From an uncultured Pseudomonadales bacterium (GTDB lineage Bacteria; Pseudomonadota; Gammaproteobacteria; Pseudomonadales; Porticoccaceae), in assembly GCA_905478725.1 (NCBI GenBank), contig CAJQJT010000349.1, positions 1 through 25,929 on the forward strand: DNA of 25,929 nucleotides, read 5' to 3'. A program made the position numbers and the translations under genes. The notes below the pieces were generated by a model. The model saw only the letters and a program-made list of their open reading frames with translations. It made no database searches and was not told the DNA's origin. Of the stretch, positions 17,456-25,084 are shown piece by piece; the first letter of the stretch is position 1, and the number at the start of each line of letters is the position of its first letter.

Positions 17456-17479
17456 CAAATAGAATCATCAGCCTATTAT
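17452..17479 (+). promoter_or_regulatory. Strong sigma-70 promoter of TonB receptor 2
   Basis: TTGACA (17452-17457), 16-nt spacer, TATTAT (17474-17479), 11 of 12 consensus positions. Operator site 1 covers most of the -35; operator site 2 lies just after the expected start near 17486. Confidence 0.7.
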
Positions 17480-17489
17480 TGGGGTATTA

Positions 17490-17505
17490 TCAACTAGAGT
17501 GTTGA
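17490..17505. promoter_or_regulatory. TetR-type operator, TonB receptor 2 site 2
   Basis: TCAACTAGAGTGTTGA matches the half-sites at 11 of 12 positions, starts 50 bp after site 1 and lies just downstream of the expected transcription start. Confidence 0.75.
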
Positions 17506-17557
17506 CGATAGTGGGTGTAAATCATTTAAAAAAATAACTTTATCTGGGGTAGATGTA

Positions 17558-19861
17558 ATGACATATATTAAAAACACTAATCAAAATTTCAATCTGAAAG
17601 CGCGGCGCACTTATGGCAAATCCATATTGGCGGCAGCGGTTTCTCTGGCGCTGTTTTCTTCTGGGCAGGTATTGGCTAAAACCAATGTGCTGATGGAAGA
17701 GGTGATGGTTACGGCGCAAAAGAAGTCTTCAGCAGAAGCTGTGCAAGACGTACCTATTGCGATTTCCGCTTATTCCGGTGACAAAGTCGAGGCGATGTTT
17801 GCTGTAACACTTACCGATATTGGCACCAGTTCTCCTAACACAAGCCTGGCCGAGCAGGGCACAGTGCCGCACACCGGTAACTTTATTATCCGCGGTATGG
17901 GTACTACCGGACAGAGTATTCCGAGTTCTGATCCCGCCGTTGGTGTGGTTCAAGATGGCATGCCCTACGGTTTGATCTACGGTGTTGTCACGGACCTGTT
18001 TGATCTTGAGTCGATCGAAATTCTTCGTGGACCCCAGGGCACATTGTTTGGTCGCAACGTAACTGGCGGCGCTGTAGTGATGCGCACTACTCGTCCTAGC
18101 GACGATTTCAGCGGTAAGGTCAAAGCCACTATAGGTTCTCATGGCCAGCGCGATGTCAGTGCCGTAGTAACCGGCCCCATAAGTGATTCGGTCAACGGTA
18201 AAATCGCCGTGATCTCTAAAGATCGCGATGGACTTTGGTTCAACACTACCACTGGAGGACATCAGGGCGCTTCTGAGACATTGATTGTTCGCCCAGCGAT
18301 TACCTTTAAAGGCGAGGGTTATGATCTCACCGCGATTGCGGAGTCAGCCAGTATTAAGGGCGACGGCATGGCAGCACGCAGCTTTTATCTCGACACTGCG
18401 TTTCTCAATGATACGGTTCTTGCCACTGGCATAGAGTCTTATGACATAGATCCCTGGGCCGACAACACCACTGAGACTGATACCAAGGGCGATCTGGATC
18501 TGTCTTGGTCGAGCCTAGTTGTTGAGCACAATCTTGATTTGTGGGGCGGCACCTTGACCACAATTGCCTCGGTCCGCGATTTGGATCAGGATACCTGGGG
18601 TGATATCGACGGCGCCGCAGGCACTATCCGCTTTGAATTTGCCGAAGGTTCGGGCATCTCTCAAACGCAAAAGTCTTTTGAAAGTCGCTGGTCTGGCAAC
18701 GTCAATGACTCAGTCAGTCTAACTGCTGGTATTAACCTGTTCGATCAAGAATATACCTACCGCGAGCGCCGTCTGTTGGTTGATGCTGTAGAGCGTCCAT
18801 CAGAGTCGACCATTGATCACTCGACCTTTGGTGTGTTTGCTCAGGCTGAGTACGATGTCTCTGAAGATATCACGCTGATCCTTGGTGGTCGTTATTCTAG
18901 TGAAGATAAAGATGCAGCCATTGGCGTGATCGGCGATCCCGGAGGCGTTGGCAGCTGTAGTTCAATCTATGATCCGAGCGGTGCCACAGTGGCCACTCGC
19001 ACAGTTGACTGGAGTGACTGTCGCCAAGTGTTTAATGATAGCGCCAGCTGGTCAAACTTCTCTCCCAAGCTGGGCCTGAACTGGACCCTCAATGAAGACA
19101 TGCTCGCTTATGCCAGCCTGTCACGCGGTTTCCGCAGTGGTGGTTACAATGTTCGCTTTACCGATGCGACAGTGGTCACTACTCCAGATAACCCAACATC
19201 GACTCCCGGTCCCTACAATGAAGAGACGGTTGATGCATTTGAAGTGGGTTTCAAATCTATGTTGTTGGATGGTCGCGTCAAGCTAAATATGGCGATGTTC
19301 TTCAATGAAATCGATGATATGCAAAAAGCGGCTAACAATCAGTCTGGTGTGCAGACGGTATTCAATGCTGCCTCGGCAACCATTCAAGGCTTTGAAGTCG
19401 ACTCAGTGGTTGCGGTATCCGATTACACTACGTTTGAGTTTGGCTACGGCTACACGGATGCTGAATACGATTCGGCGGACTACCTGGTAGAAAAAACCGG
19501 CCGCGCAGCTGATGAGTTTAAATTCCAGATGGTACCTGAGCGCACTACTAGCATGGCATTAACTCACGAACGCCCGGTTGGCGATCGCGGTTATATCACT
19601 TTGAGAGGGTCTTACTCTTACATTGATTCTGTTGCCAGTGATGACTTTAACTTCCTGATGTTGCCACAGTACGAGCTTTTCGATGCCAGCGTTTCATTCA
19701 CCAGCATTGATGAGAGCCTAAAAGTAGCAGTATTTGGTCGCAATCTGAAAGACGAAGTCTATTCGCACTTCGGCTTTGATAACAGCGGCGGACTCGGCTC
19801 CAAGACTATTTGGTTGGCACCACCAAGAACTTACGGTGTCGAACTGACCTACAACTTTTAA
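17558..19861 (+). CDS. TonB-dependent outer-membrane receptor 2
   Basis: A 767-residue outer-membrane receptor. A long signal peptide with a basic N-region (NLKARRTYGKS) ends near VLA at residue 40. The TonB box is EEVMVTA (47-53), the plug contains FIIRGMGTTG and IEILRGPQGTLFGRNVTGGAVVM, and the barrel ends in GVELTYNF with the terminal Phe. It shares the plug pattern with receptor 1 but is shorter by about 90 residues and clearly diverged, so the two are likely to import different but related compounds rather than being a recent duplication. GGGGT before ATG 17558 serves as ribosome site. It is the first gene of its unit, with twin operators upstream and a strong terminator downstream. Confidence 0.93.
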   Translation: MTYIKNTNQNFNLKARRTYGKSILAAAVSLALFSSGQVLAKTNVLMEEVMVTAQKKSSAEAVQDVPIAISAYSGDKVEAMFAVTLTDIGTSSPNTSLAEQGTVPHTGNFIIRGMGTTGQSIPSSDPAVGVVQDGMPYGLIYGVVTDLFDLESIEILRGPQGTLFGRNVTGGAVVMRTTRPSDDFSGKVKATIGSHGQRDVSAVVTGPISDSVNGKIAVISKDRDGLWFNTTTGGHQGASETLIVRPAITFKGEGYDLTAIAESASIKGDGMAARSFYLDTAFLNDTVLATGIESYDIDPWADNTTETDTKGDLDLSWSSLVVEHNLDLWGGTLTTIASVRDLDQDTWGDIDGAAGTIRFEFAEGSGISQTQKSFESRWSGNVNDSVSLTAGINLFDQEYTYRERRLLVDAVERPSESTIDHSTFGVFAQAEYDVSEDITLILGGRYSSEDKDAAIGVIGDPGGVGSCSSIYDPSGATVATRTVDWSDCRQVFNDSASWSNFSPKLGLNWTLNEDMLAYASLSRGFRSGGYNVRFTDATVVTTPDNPTSTPGPYNEETVDAFEVGFKSMLLDGRVKLNMAMFFNEIDDMQKAANNQSGVQTVFNAASATIQGFEVDSVVAVSDYTTFEFGYGYTDAEYDSADYLVEKTGRAADEFKFQMVPERTTSMALTHERPVGDRGYITLRGSYSYIDSVASDDFNFLMLPQYELFDASVSFTSIDESLKVAVFGRNLKDEVYSHFGFDNSGGLGSKTIWLAPPRTYGVELTYNF

Positions 19862-19897
19862 TTAGCACAACATGTTTTAGTACTAGCAGTGTAGTGG

Positions 19898-19948
19898 CCT
19901 CCCTTCCAAACTCTCCCCCCCTTTGTTGGAGGGGAGGTCTTTTTTTTA
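19898..19948 (+). terminator. Rho-independent terminator after TonB receptor 2
   Basis: CCTCCCTTCCAA (19898-19909) pairs with TTGGAGGGGAGG (19926-19937) over 12 bp with one G-U pair; a C-rich loop lies between, and a T-run (19938-19948, one C inside) follows. It ends 44 bp before the thiolase start. Confidence 0.85.
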
Positions 19949-19992
19949 GGGCACATCAAATGCCCGCATCACCTCTACTTTAAGGAACTGTT

Positions 19993-21177
19993 ATGAGAGA
20001 AGCTGTTATTGTCTCTACTGCTCGAACGCCGATTGGACGAGCCTTTCGTGGCTCGCTGAATAATACTAAGTCGCCAACCATGGCCGCCCACGCTATATCC
20101 CACGCTGTTGCCCGGGCCGGTATAGATGCCAGTGAAGTCGAAGACGTGTTGATCGGCACTGTTTTGGGTGCTGGCACCGCAGGTATGAACCTAGCCCGCA
20201 ATGCCGCACTTGCCGCAGGTATGCCAGTGACTTCAGGTGCCGCGACGATTGACCGTCAGTGCTCTTCAGGCCTAATGACTATAGCTATGGCTGCTCGCGA
20301 AATTATTGTTGATAACCTCAATGTGGTTGTTGCCGGTGGTCAGGACAGTATTTCCTTAGTCCAGAATAATTATATGAAATGGCTTGGCGATGAAGCCGAT
20401 GCCAACGTGATTGCCCAGCAGCCCCACGCCTATATGGGTATGCTGCACACCGCAGAGTTTGTCGCGAAGAAATATCAGGTCAGCCGTGAAGCGCAGGATC
20501 TGTACGCTCTGAGCTCACAGCAACGTACTGCTGCAGCACAGGCTGCCGGACGTTTTGATGACGAAATCGTTCCTATTACGACCACCCAAAAACTGGTCGA
20601 CCGTGAAACCAAAGAAGTTTCCTACGCTGAGGTGACGCTGAGTAAAGACGAAGGCAATCGCCCGAGCACTGTACTTGAAAATCTTAGTGGTCTTGGCCCG
20701 GTAATTGAGGGAGGCTGTATCACGGCAGGCAATGCTAGCCAGCTGTCGGATGGCGCCTCCGCCTGTGTGGTTATGGAGCGCAAGTTCGCTGAGCAGCGCG
20801 GTCTGCAGCCACTGGGTCTGTACCGCGGTATGTGCGTGGTCGGCAATGCGCCAGAAGAAATGGGTATAGGTCCAATCTATGCCGTGCCCAAGTTGCTCGC
20901 GCAGCATGGTTTAAGCGTAGCGGATATTGGTCTCTGGGAACTCAATGAAGCCTTTGCCGTTCAGGCACTCTATTGTCGCGACTTCCTCGGTATTGATCCG
21001 GAGATCTACAACGTGAATGGCGGCGCCATCTCCATTGGTCACCCTTACGGCATGACCGGTTCACGGGCTGTTGGACACGCCTTGATCGAAGGTAAGCGAC
21101 GCGGTGTGAAGTATGTGGTTGTGACCATGTGCGTCGGCGGCGGTATGGGTGCAGCGGGACTTTTCGAAGTCCTTTAA
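19993..21177 (+). CDS. Thiolase (acetyl-CoA acyltransferase)
   Basis: A 394-residue thiolase with the full catalytic set: nucleophile Cys90 (DRQCSSGLM), NEAFA, His350 ([13 protein letters not shown]) and Cys380 ([11 protein letters not shown]). In a degradative setting it cleaves a 3-oxoacyl-CoA with CoA to release acetyl-CoA or propionyl-CoA and a shortened acyl-CoA. The HPYGMTGSR variant differs from the HPxGxTG of FadA/AtoB and recalls thiolases of catabolic clusters, but it does not fix chain specificity. AAGGA (19982-19986) lies 6 nt before ATG 19993. It completes the beta-oxidation set of the island together with the acyl-CoA dehydrogenase, hydratase and hydroxyacyl-CoA dehydrogenase. 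It lies just after a strong terminator with no operator of its own. Confidence 0.93.
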   Translation: MREAVIVSTARTPIGRAFRGSLNNTKSPTMAAHAISHAVARAGIDASEVEDVLIGTVLGAGTAGMNLARNAALAAGMPVTSGAATIDRQCSSGLMTIAMAAREIIVDNLNVVVAGGQDSISLVQNNYMKWLGDEADANVIAQQPHAYMGMLHTAEFVAKKYQVSREAQDLYALSSQQRTAAAQAAGRFDDEIVPITTTQKLVDRETKEVSYAEVTLSKDEGNRPSTVLENLSGLGPVIEGGCITAGNASQLSDGASACVVMERKFAEQRGLQPLGLYRGMCVVGNAPEEMGIGPIYAVPKLLAQHGLSVADIGLWELNEAFAVQALYCRDFLGIDPEIYNVNGGAISIGHPYGMTGSRAVGHALIEGKRRGVKYVVVTMCVGGGMGAAGLFEVL

Positions 21178-21253
21178 GCACAGCGCGTTGCAGCTAACTG
21201 TGGGTGGCATGGCTGGGCAAGTGTAGAAAGATGCTAACGAAGAGTATTTGGAT

Positions 21254-22264
21254 ATGAACTTTAACAGCTTTAGCCGCGCGCAATTTACTCTCGACAGTGA
21301 GACTGTGAGCCAGTATTTTGGCGCGCGCCTGCAAGATCAACCGCATCCGGATACGCCTGCGGTAGCGGCTATATTTAGCGCCGATGATGTGCTGCGCTAC
21401 GACCAACAGAGTCTCGCCGATGCGCGGGCCTCGGTCGATGCGGTGGTGGGTCTGCAAACCAAGGCCAAGCAAGTGGCTGAAGTGCGAGATATAAGCCTTT
21501 TCAATGGCGAAACCTCAGTATGGGGTCGGGTCTACCATCCCTGTCCCGGCACAATATTACCCATAATTGTCTATTTTCACGGTGGCGGCTGGACCATCGG
21601 CAGTGTTCAGGCTGCGGATCGTCCCTGTCGGCGGATCGCTGTCAGCACCCAAGCTGTGGTGGTATCAGTAGAATATCGTCTGGCACCAGAACATCCCTTT
21701 CCGCTGCCCTATGAAGACTGCCTGTCGGCTACCCAATCGATTGCCGCCCATGCCTCTAGCATAGGTGGGGACGTCAATAGATTGTTTGTTATGGGCGACA
21801 GCGCCGGTGCCAATCTGGCGGCTGCCGTTGCTCACACTCTGGCTGATAGCAGTGAGATCAATATTGCTGGTCAGATTTTGATCTACCCCTGTTTACTGCC
21901 CTCAGGGCGCGGCGACTTTGACTCTTACGTGCAGAATGCCGCTGGTCCAATTCTCAGCGCCAAAGAGATGTCGTGGTTTTGGGATATGTACCTATCAAAG
22001 CCCGAGGATGGCGACGATAGTCGCGCCTCGCCCTATTTGGCGAAGAATTTTTCCGCTATGCCACCGAGTAAAATAGTGGTGGCTGAAATGGATATATTGC
22101 GCGATGAAGGCTTAGCTTATGCCGAGCGTCTGCGTGAGGCTGGTGTACCAGTGGACGTAACACTTTTTCACGGCGCACCCCACGGGTTTTACTGGCTGGA
22201 TGGCATGCTCAGTCAGGCTACCGAATTGGATGCTGTGATAGCTGACTGGGTTAAGCAGGTTTAA
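21254..22264 (+). CDS. Alpha/beta hydrolase, hormone-sensitive-lipase family esterase
   Basis: A 336-residue esterase of the HSL (family IV) type. The oxyanion motif is HGGG (109-112), the nucleophile elbow GDSAG has Ser183, and the triad is completed by Asp280 (EMDILRDEG) and His310 (PHGF). It would hydrolyse a carboxylic ester, or possibly a lactone, and is the natural partner for the products of the two Baeyer-Villiger enzymes. No signal peptide is seen, so it acts in the cytoplasm. An in-frame TTG at 21248 is only 3 nt after the AGAG ribosome site; ATG 21254 is 9 nt after it and is preferred. It lies 76 bp after the thiolase and is convergent with BVMO2. Confidence 0.9.
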   Translation: MNFNSFSRAQFTLDSETVSQYFGARLQDQPHPDTPAVAAIFSADDVLRYDQQSLADARASVDAVVGLQTKAKQVAEVRDISLFNGETSVWGRVYHPCPGTILPIIVYFHGGGWTIGSVQAADRPCRRIAVSTQAVVVSVEYRLAPEHPFPLPYEDCLSATQSIAAHASSIGGDVNRLFVMGDSAGANLAAAVAHTLADSSEINIAGQILIYPCLLPSGRGDFDSYVQNAAGPILSAKEMSWFWDMYLSKPEDGDDSRASPYLAKNFSAMPPSKIVVAEMDILRDEGLAYAERLREAGVPVDVTLFHGAPHGFYWLDGMLSQATELDAVIADWVKQV

Positions 22265-22319
22265 GCGCTTCGCAACAGTCTCGAGTAATACTAACTACTT
22301 TAAGCCCTTAGGATTCTAA

Positions 22320-22340
22320 CCCGAGCTATCTCAGCCCGGG
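22320..22340. terminator. Palindromic hairpin between convergent genes, possible bidirectional terminator
   Basis: CCCG (22320-22323) pairs with CGGG (22337-22340) and GCT (22325-22327) with AGC (22333-22335) around a 5-nt loop. No T-run follows on either strand. Its place between convergent stops suggests an end-of-transcript function, with weak support. Confidence 0.35.
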
Positions 22341-22360
22341 CAGTTCTATTTCGAGGGCTA

Positions 22361-23998
22361 CTAACTGATATCAAAGCCCTTCCAGTCGCTGTTGCGCACG
22401 TTCTCAAGAATACGTCTATAACCACGCACGCCGCCAGAGTAGGGCATAAACACTTTCGGCTTGCCGGCCACTTCATTGCCCATGTAATAGGATGGCGCCA
22501 GCGGGTAGAGGGTTTCTTGGGCGCGTTCATTAACATGTTCGACCCAGTCGTTCTCGGCGTCTAAATTGACCTCAATAGTCTGCTTGCCAAGACTGTCTGC
22601 ACTGGTGATCAACGAACAGATAAACTGTGCATGATCCTCGATTGAGACAATCACATTGCTCAGCAGCGATGGACTGCCGGGGCCGACCATAACAAATAGG
22701 TTGGGAAAGTCGTGGGTGCCAATCCCCAGATAGTTACGCGGTCCCTGAGACCACTTTTGCTCAAGGCTCAAGCCATTGCGGCCACGAATAAGCGGCGCCA
22801 AAATAGAGCCGGTAAACACATCGAAGCCGGTGGCATAAATAATAATATCCAGTGGGTACTCGCCATTGCTGGTGGTTATACCCGTTTCGGTAATGGCTTC
22901 AATGGGCGCTTGTTTAATATCGACCAGTTCTACATTGCTGCGGTTAAAAGCCTGGTAATAACCATGGTCTACCGCCGGGCGCATAGCGCCGAAGGGAAAG
23001 CCGTGGGGAGTGAGTTTTTTACACAGCTCCGGGTCGTCGACTTTTTCGGCAATCTTGCGATTAACAAATTCCACCGCGGTATTATTCGATTCAATGTTGA
23101 GCAGAATATCGTAGTAGGCGAGGGCGAAACCAAAGCCCAGGCGATTCCAAGCGGTTTCAAATACCTGCTCGCGAACTTCGGGGCTGTCATCCAGAGCCGA
23201 GCGCCTATTAGGCATAAAACCAAGGCCACTAGGGGAATTGCGCGCCTGCTCGCGACGCTCGCCATAGGTGGCCTTAACCAAGGCATCATCGGCGTCGCTA
23301 ATCTCTGCATGGCAGGCCGGAATGCTGTAGTTGGCGGTGCGTTGAAATACGCTCAAATGCTCGGCTTGTCTGGCGATAACCGGGGTCATCTGCACTCCGG
23401 AAGAGCCGGTGCCAATAATACCGACGCGCTTGCCGGCAAAGTCGAGAGGCTCACGCGGGTAGGCGCCGCTGTGATGGATTTCACCAGCAAAACTGGCCGC
23501 GCCGGGAATAGTCGGTGTTTTGATTTTCGATAACTGGCCGACTGCAAGAATTAAATGGCGGCACTGTAGCTGGCCCAGAGAATCGGTTGCGACTGTCCAG
23601 CTTGCAAGGTCTTCATTAAAGTCAGCGCCGAGCATGCGACAGTCAAAGAGGATGTCACTGCGCAGTTGAAAACGATCGCAGACATGATTGGCATAGCGCA
23701 AAATTTCCGGCTGCTGCGCATAGCGCTCGGACCAGCGCCACTGTTGCTGCAGTTCATCGGAAAAACCAAAGGAGTAGTCATAGCTCTCAACATCGCAGCG
23801 CGCACCTGGGTAGCGGTTGTGATTCCAGACACCGCCGACTTCGTCGGAGGCCTCAATGATTTTTACTGAGAGGCCGGCATTGCGCAGACTGTGGAGCGAG
23901 CGCAGACCGGAAAATCCAGCGCCGACAATAATGACATCAAAAGAGCTGTCTGTTGGGCTATTTGCAGAGCCGTGCTCTGCGTTACTGTTAACTGACAT
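22361..23998 (-). CDS. Type I Baeyer-Villiger monooxygenase (CHMO-like), Trp-to-Tyr fingerprint
   Basis: A 545-residue flavin monooxygenase of standard length for cyclohexanone- or cyclic-ketone-type Baeyer-Villiger enzymes. FAD motif GAGFSG (26-31), then the class-typical RYPGARCDVESYDYSF, the fingerprint Phe170-x-Gly-x3-His176-x3-Tyr180-Pro181, and NADPH motif GTGSSG (196-201); IIYATGFDVFTG comes later. The fingerprint Trp is replaced by Tyr, a variant less common than WP. It lacks the N-terminal extension of BVMO1 and is not a recent copy of it. A GGGGA lies just before the ATG at 23998. It is the only minus-strand gene and shares a 175-bp divergent regulatory region, with two operators, with the crotonase at 24174. 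It could act on another ketone in the same pathway. Confidence 0.91.
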   Translation of the reverse strand: MSVNSNAEHGSANSPTDSSFDVIIVGAGFSGLRSLHSLRNAGLSVKIIEASDEVGGVWNHNRYPGARCDVESYDYSFGFSDELQQQWRWSERYAQQPEILRYANHVCDRFQLRSDILFDCRMLGADFNEDLASWTVATDSLGQLQCRHLILAVGQLSKIKTPTIPGAASFAGEIHHSGAYPREPLDFAGKRVGIIGTGSSGVQMTPVIARQAEHLSVFQRTANYSIPACHAEISDADDALVKATYGERREQARNSPSGLGFMPNRRSALDDSPEVREQVFETAWNRLGFGFALAYYDILLNIESNNTAVEFVNRKIAEKVDDPELCKKLTPHGFPFGAMRPAVDHGYYQAFNRSNVELVDIKQAPIEAITETGITTSNGEYPLDIIIYATGFDVFTGSILAPLIRGRNGLSLEQKWSQGPRNYLGIGTHDFPNLFVMVGPGSPSLLSNVIVSIEDHAQFICSLITSADSLGKQTIEVNLDAENDWVEHVNERAQETLYPLAPSYYMGNEVAGKPKVFMPYSGGVRGYRRILENVRNSDWKGFDIS

Positions 23999-24076
23999 AT
24001 TTTCCCCAAGGCTGGTGTATACACCAAACGCTGATTAACGCCCTCACTGATAACTATTTAAGAGCAAAAACATATT

Positions 24077-24092
24077 TCAACATATGTGTTGC
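24077..24092. promoter_or_regulatory. TetR-type operator, divergent region, BVMO2-proximal site
   Basis: TCAACATATGTGTTGC matches the half-sites at 11 of 12 positions. Its left end overlaps a minus-strand -35-like TTGAAA (plus coordinates 24075-24080) facing BVMO2. Confidence 0.75.
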
Positions 24093-24098
24093 TTACAA

Positions 24099-24114
24099 TC
24101 AACATATGTGTTGA
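24099..24114. promoter_or_regulatory. TetR-type operator, divergent region, crotonase-proximal site
   Basis: TCAACATATGTGTTGA is a perfect 12/12 half-site match with the symmetric-like centre TATG shared with its neighbour 22 bp away. Its right end overlaps a plus-strand -35-like TTGAAA (24111-24116) facing the crotonase. Confidence 0.8.
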
Positions 24115-24173
24115 AATAATTCCAACTTAAAACAGTATCAACCAATTTTGAGATTAGCCTGAGAGAAATAACT

Positions 24174-25067
24174 ATGGAATTAGAAACCCTTATATACAAA
24201 AAAGAAGGCCGCATTGCGACTTTGACCCTTAATCGAGCACACAAAGGTAACGCCATTTCGGTGCAGCTGCGTGACGAGTTAGACCTGGTGATGGATGATT
24301 TGGATCAGGATGATGAAACCCGTGTACTGATTATCGATGCTGCTGGCGCTCACTTTAGTACTGGCTATGATCTCAATGAGTTCTCTTATCTCTGGGATGC
24401 GGACAGCGCCATCAATGACGTGCAGCGTCGTCCTCACCGCCAGGCGCCAGTTTGGTCGCGCCGTGAATTCCATCTGTCGCGCGAGCGTTGGATGCGTCTG
24501 TTTAGATTGCGTCAAGCCACTATTGGTGTTGTCCACGGCCACTGTGTTGCCGGCGGACTGGATCTGGTAGGCGTGATGGATATTGTTTTCTGTGCCGACG
24601 ATGCACTGCTAGGTCAGCCTGAATCACGCGCGATGGGTGAGATTCACACCTTTGGTCTTTGGCCAATTCATATGGGCATGCGCAAAACCAAAGAGTGGCT
24701 GTTTACCGGTGATAATATGACTGGAACTGAAGCTGCTGAGATTGGATTGGTTAACCGTGCCGTACCCCGTGATGAAGTCGCTGCGGTAGCCCGCGCCTAT
24801 GCTGAGCGTGTTTCTAACGTCACTCTGGATGCGATCTACTCGCACAAAGAAGTGACTAATCGCTGGTTCGAAACCATGGGCATGAATGCTGCCATGGCCG
24901 CTGCCAACGACCTTGATGCCATGGGTATCGCGGGTCCTGGTATGGATCGCTTTAACGAAGTATGGAAAGAAGGCGGCGTACGCCCAGCCGTTCGCGACCG
25001 CGATGCACCGTTTAAGCCACACCGCAGCTATTGGCAGGCCTACGAAGCATCAAAAGAAGATAAATAG
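24174..25067 (+). CDS. Enoyl-CoA hydratase/isomerase family protein 2 (crotonase with Glu-to-Asp change)
   Basis: A 297-residue crotonase, about 40 residues longer than hydratase 1. Oxyanion-hole segments are FSTGYDLNEF (61-70) and HGHCVAGGLDLVGVMD (121-136). The position of the first catalytic Glu (rat Glu144) is Asp130, while the second is kept as Glu150 (LLGQPE), 20 residues later. An Arg-rich insert lies between about 80 and 110 (VQRRPHRQ...SRREFHLSRERWMRLFRLR), not seen in hydratase 1. The change makes a plain hydratase role uncertain; isomerase, hydrolase or C-C cleaving reactions known in this superfamily are possible. A GAGAGAAA precedes ATG 24174. The next ligase begins 17 bp after its stop, so the two form an operon under the divergent operators. 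Confidence 0.88.
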   Translation: MELETLIYKKEGRIATLTLNRAHKGNAISVQLRDELDLVMDDLDQDDETRVLIIDAAGAHFSTGYDLNEFSYLWDADSAINDVQRRPHRQAPVWSRREFHLSRERWMRLFRLRQATIGVVHGHCVAGGLDLVGVMDIVFCADDALLGQPESRAMGEIHTFGLWPIHMGMRKTKEWLFTGDNMTGTEAAEIGLVNRAVPRDEVAAVARAYAERVSNVTLDAIYSHKEVTNRWFETMGMNAAMAAANDLDAMGIAGPGMDRFNEVWKEGGVRPAVRDRDAPFKPHRSYWQAYEASKEDK

Positions 25068-25084
25068 TCGAGTTTGGAGTCAGT

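Noticed and set aside
10126..22264. Classical steroid-nucleus degradation cluster
   Set aside because: The TetR type, thiolase and SnoaL-like protein recall such clusters, but no ketosteroid dehydrogenase, 9-alpha-hydroxylase or meta-cleavage dioxygenase gene is present in the window.
22712..23533. Long plus-strand open frame (273 codons) inside the minus-strand BVMO2 gene
   Set aside because: It is fully antisense to a gene with clear FAD, NADPH and fingerprint motifs, has no ribosome site or recognisable domain, and its composition is that of a shadow frame.
24138..24151. Possible tenth operator TCAACCAATTTTGA near the crotonase start
   Set aside because: The half-sites match poorly and the centre is shorter than the fixed 4 bp of the other nine copies.
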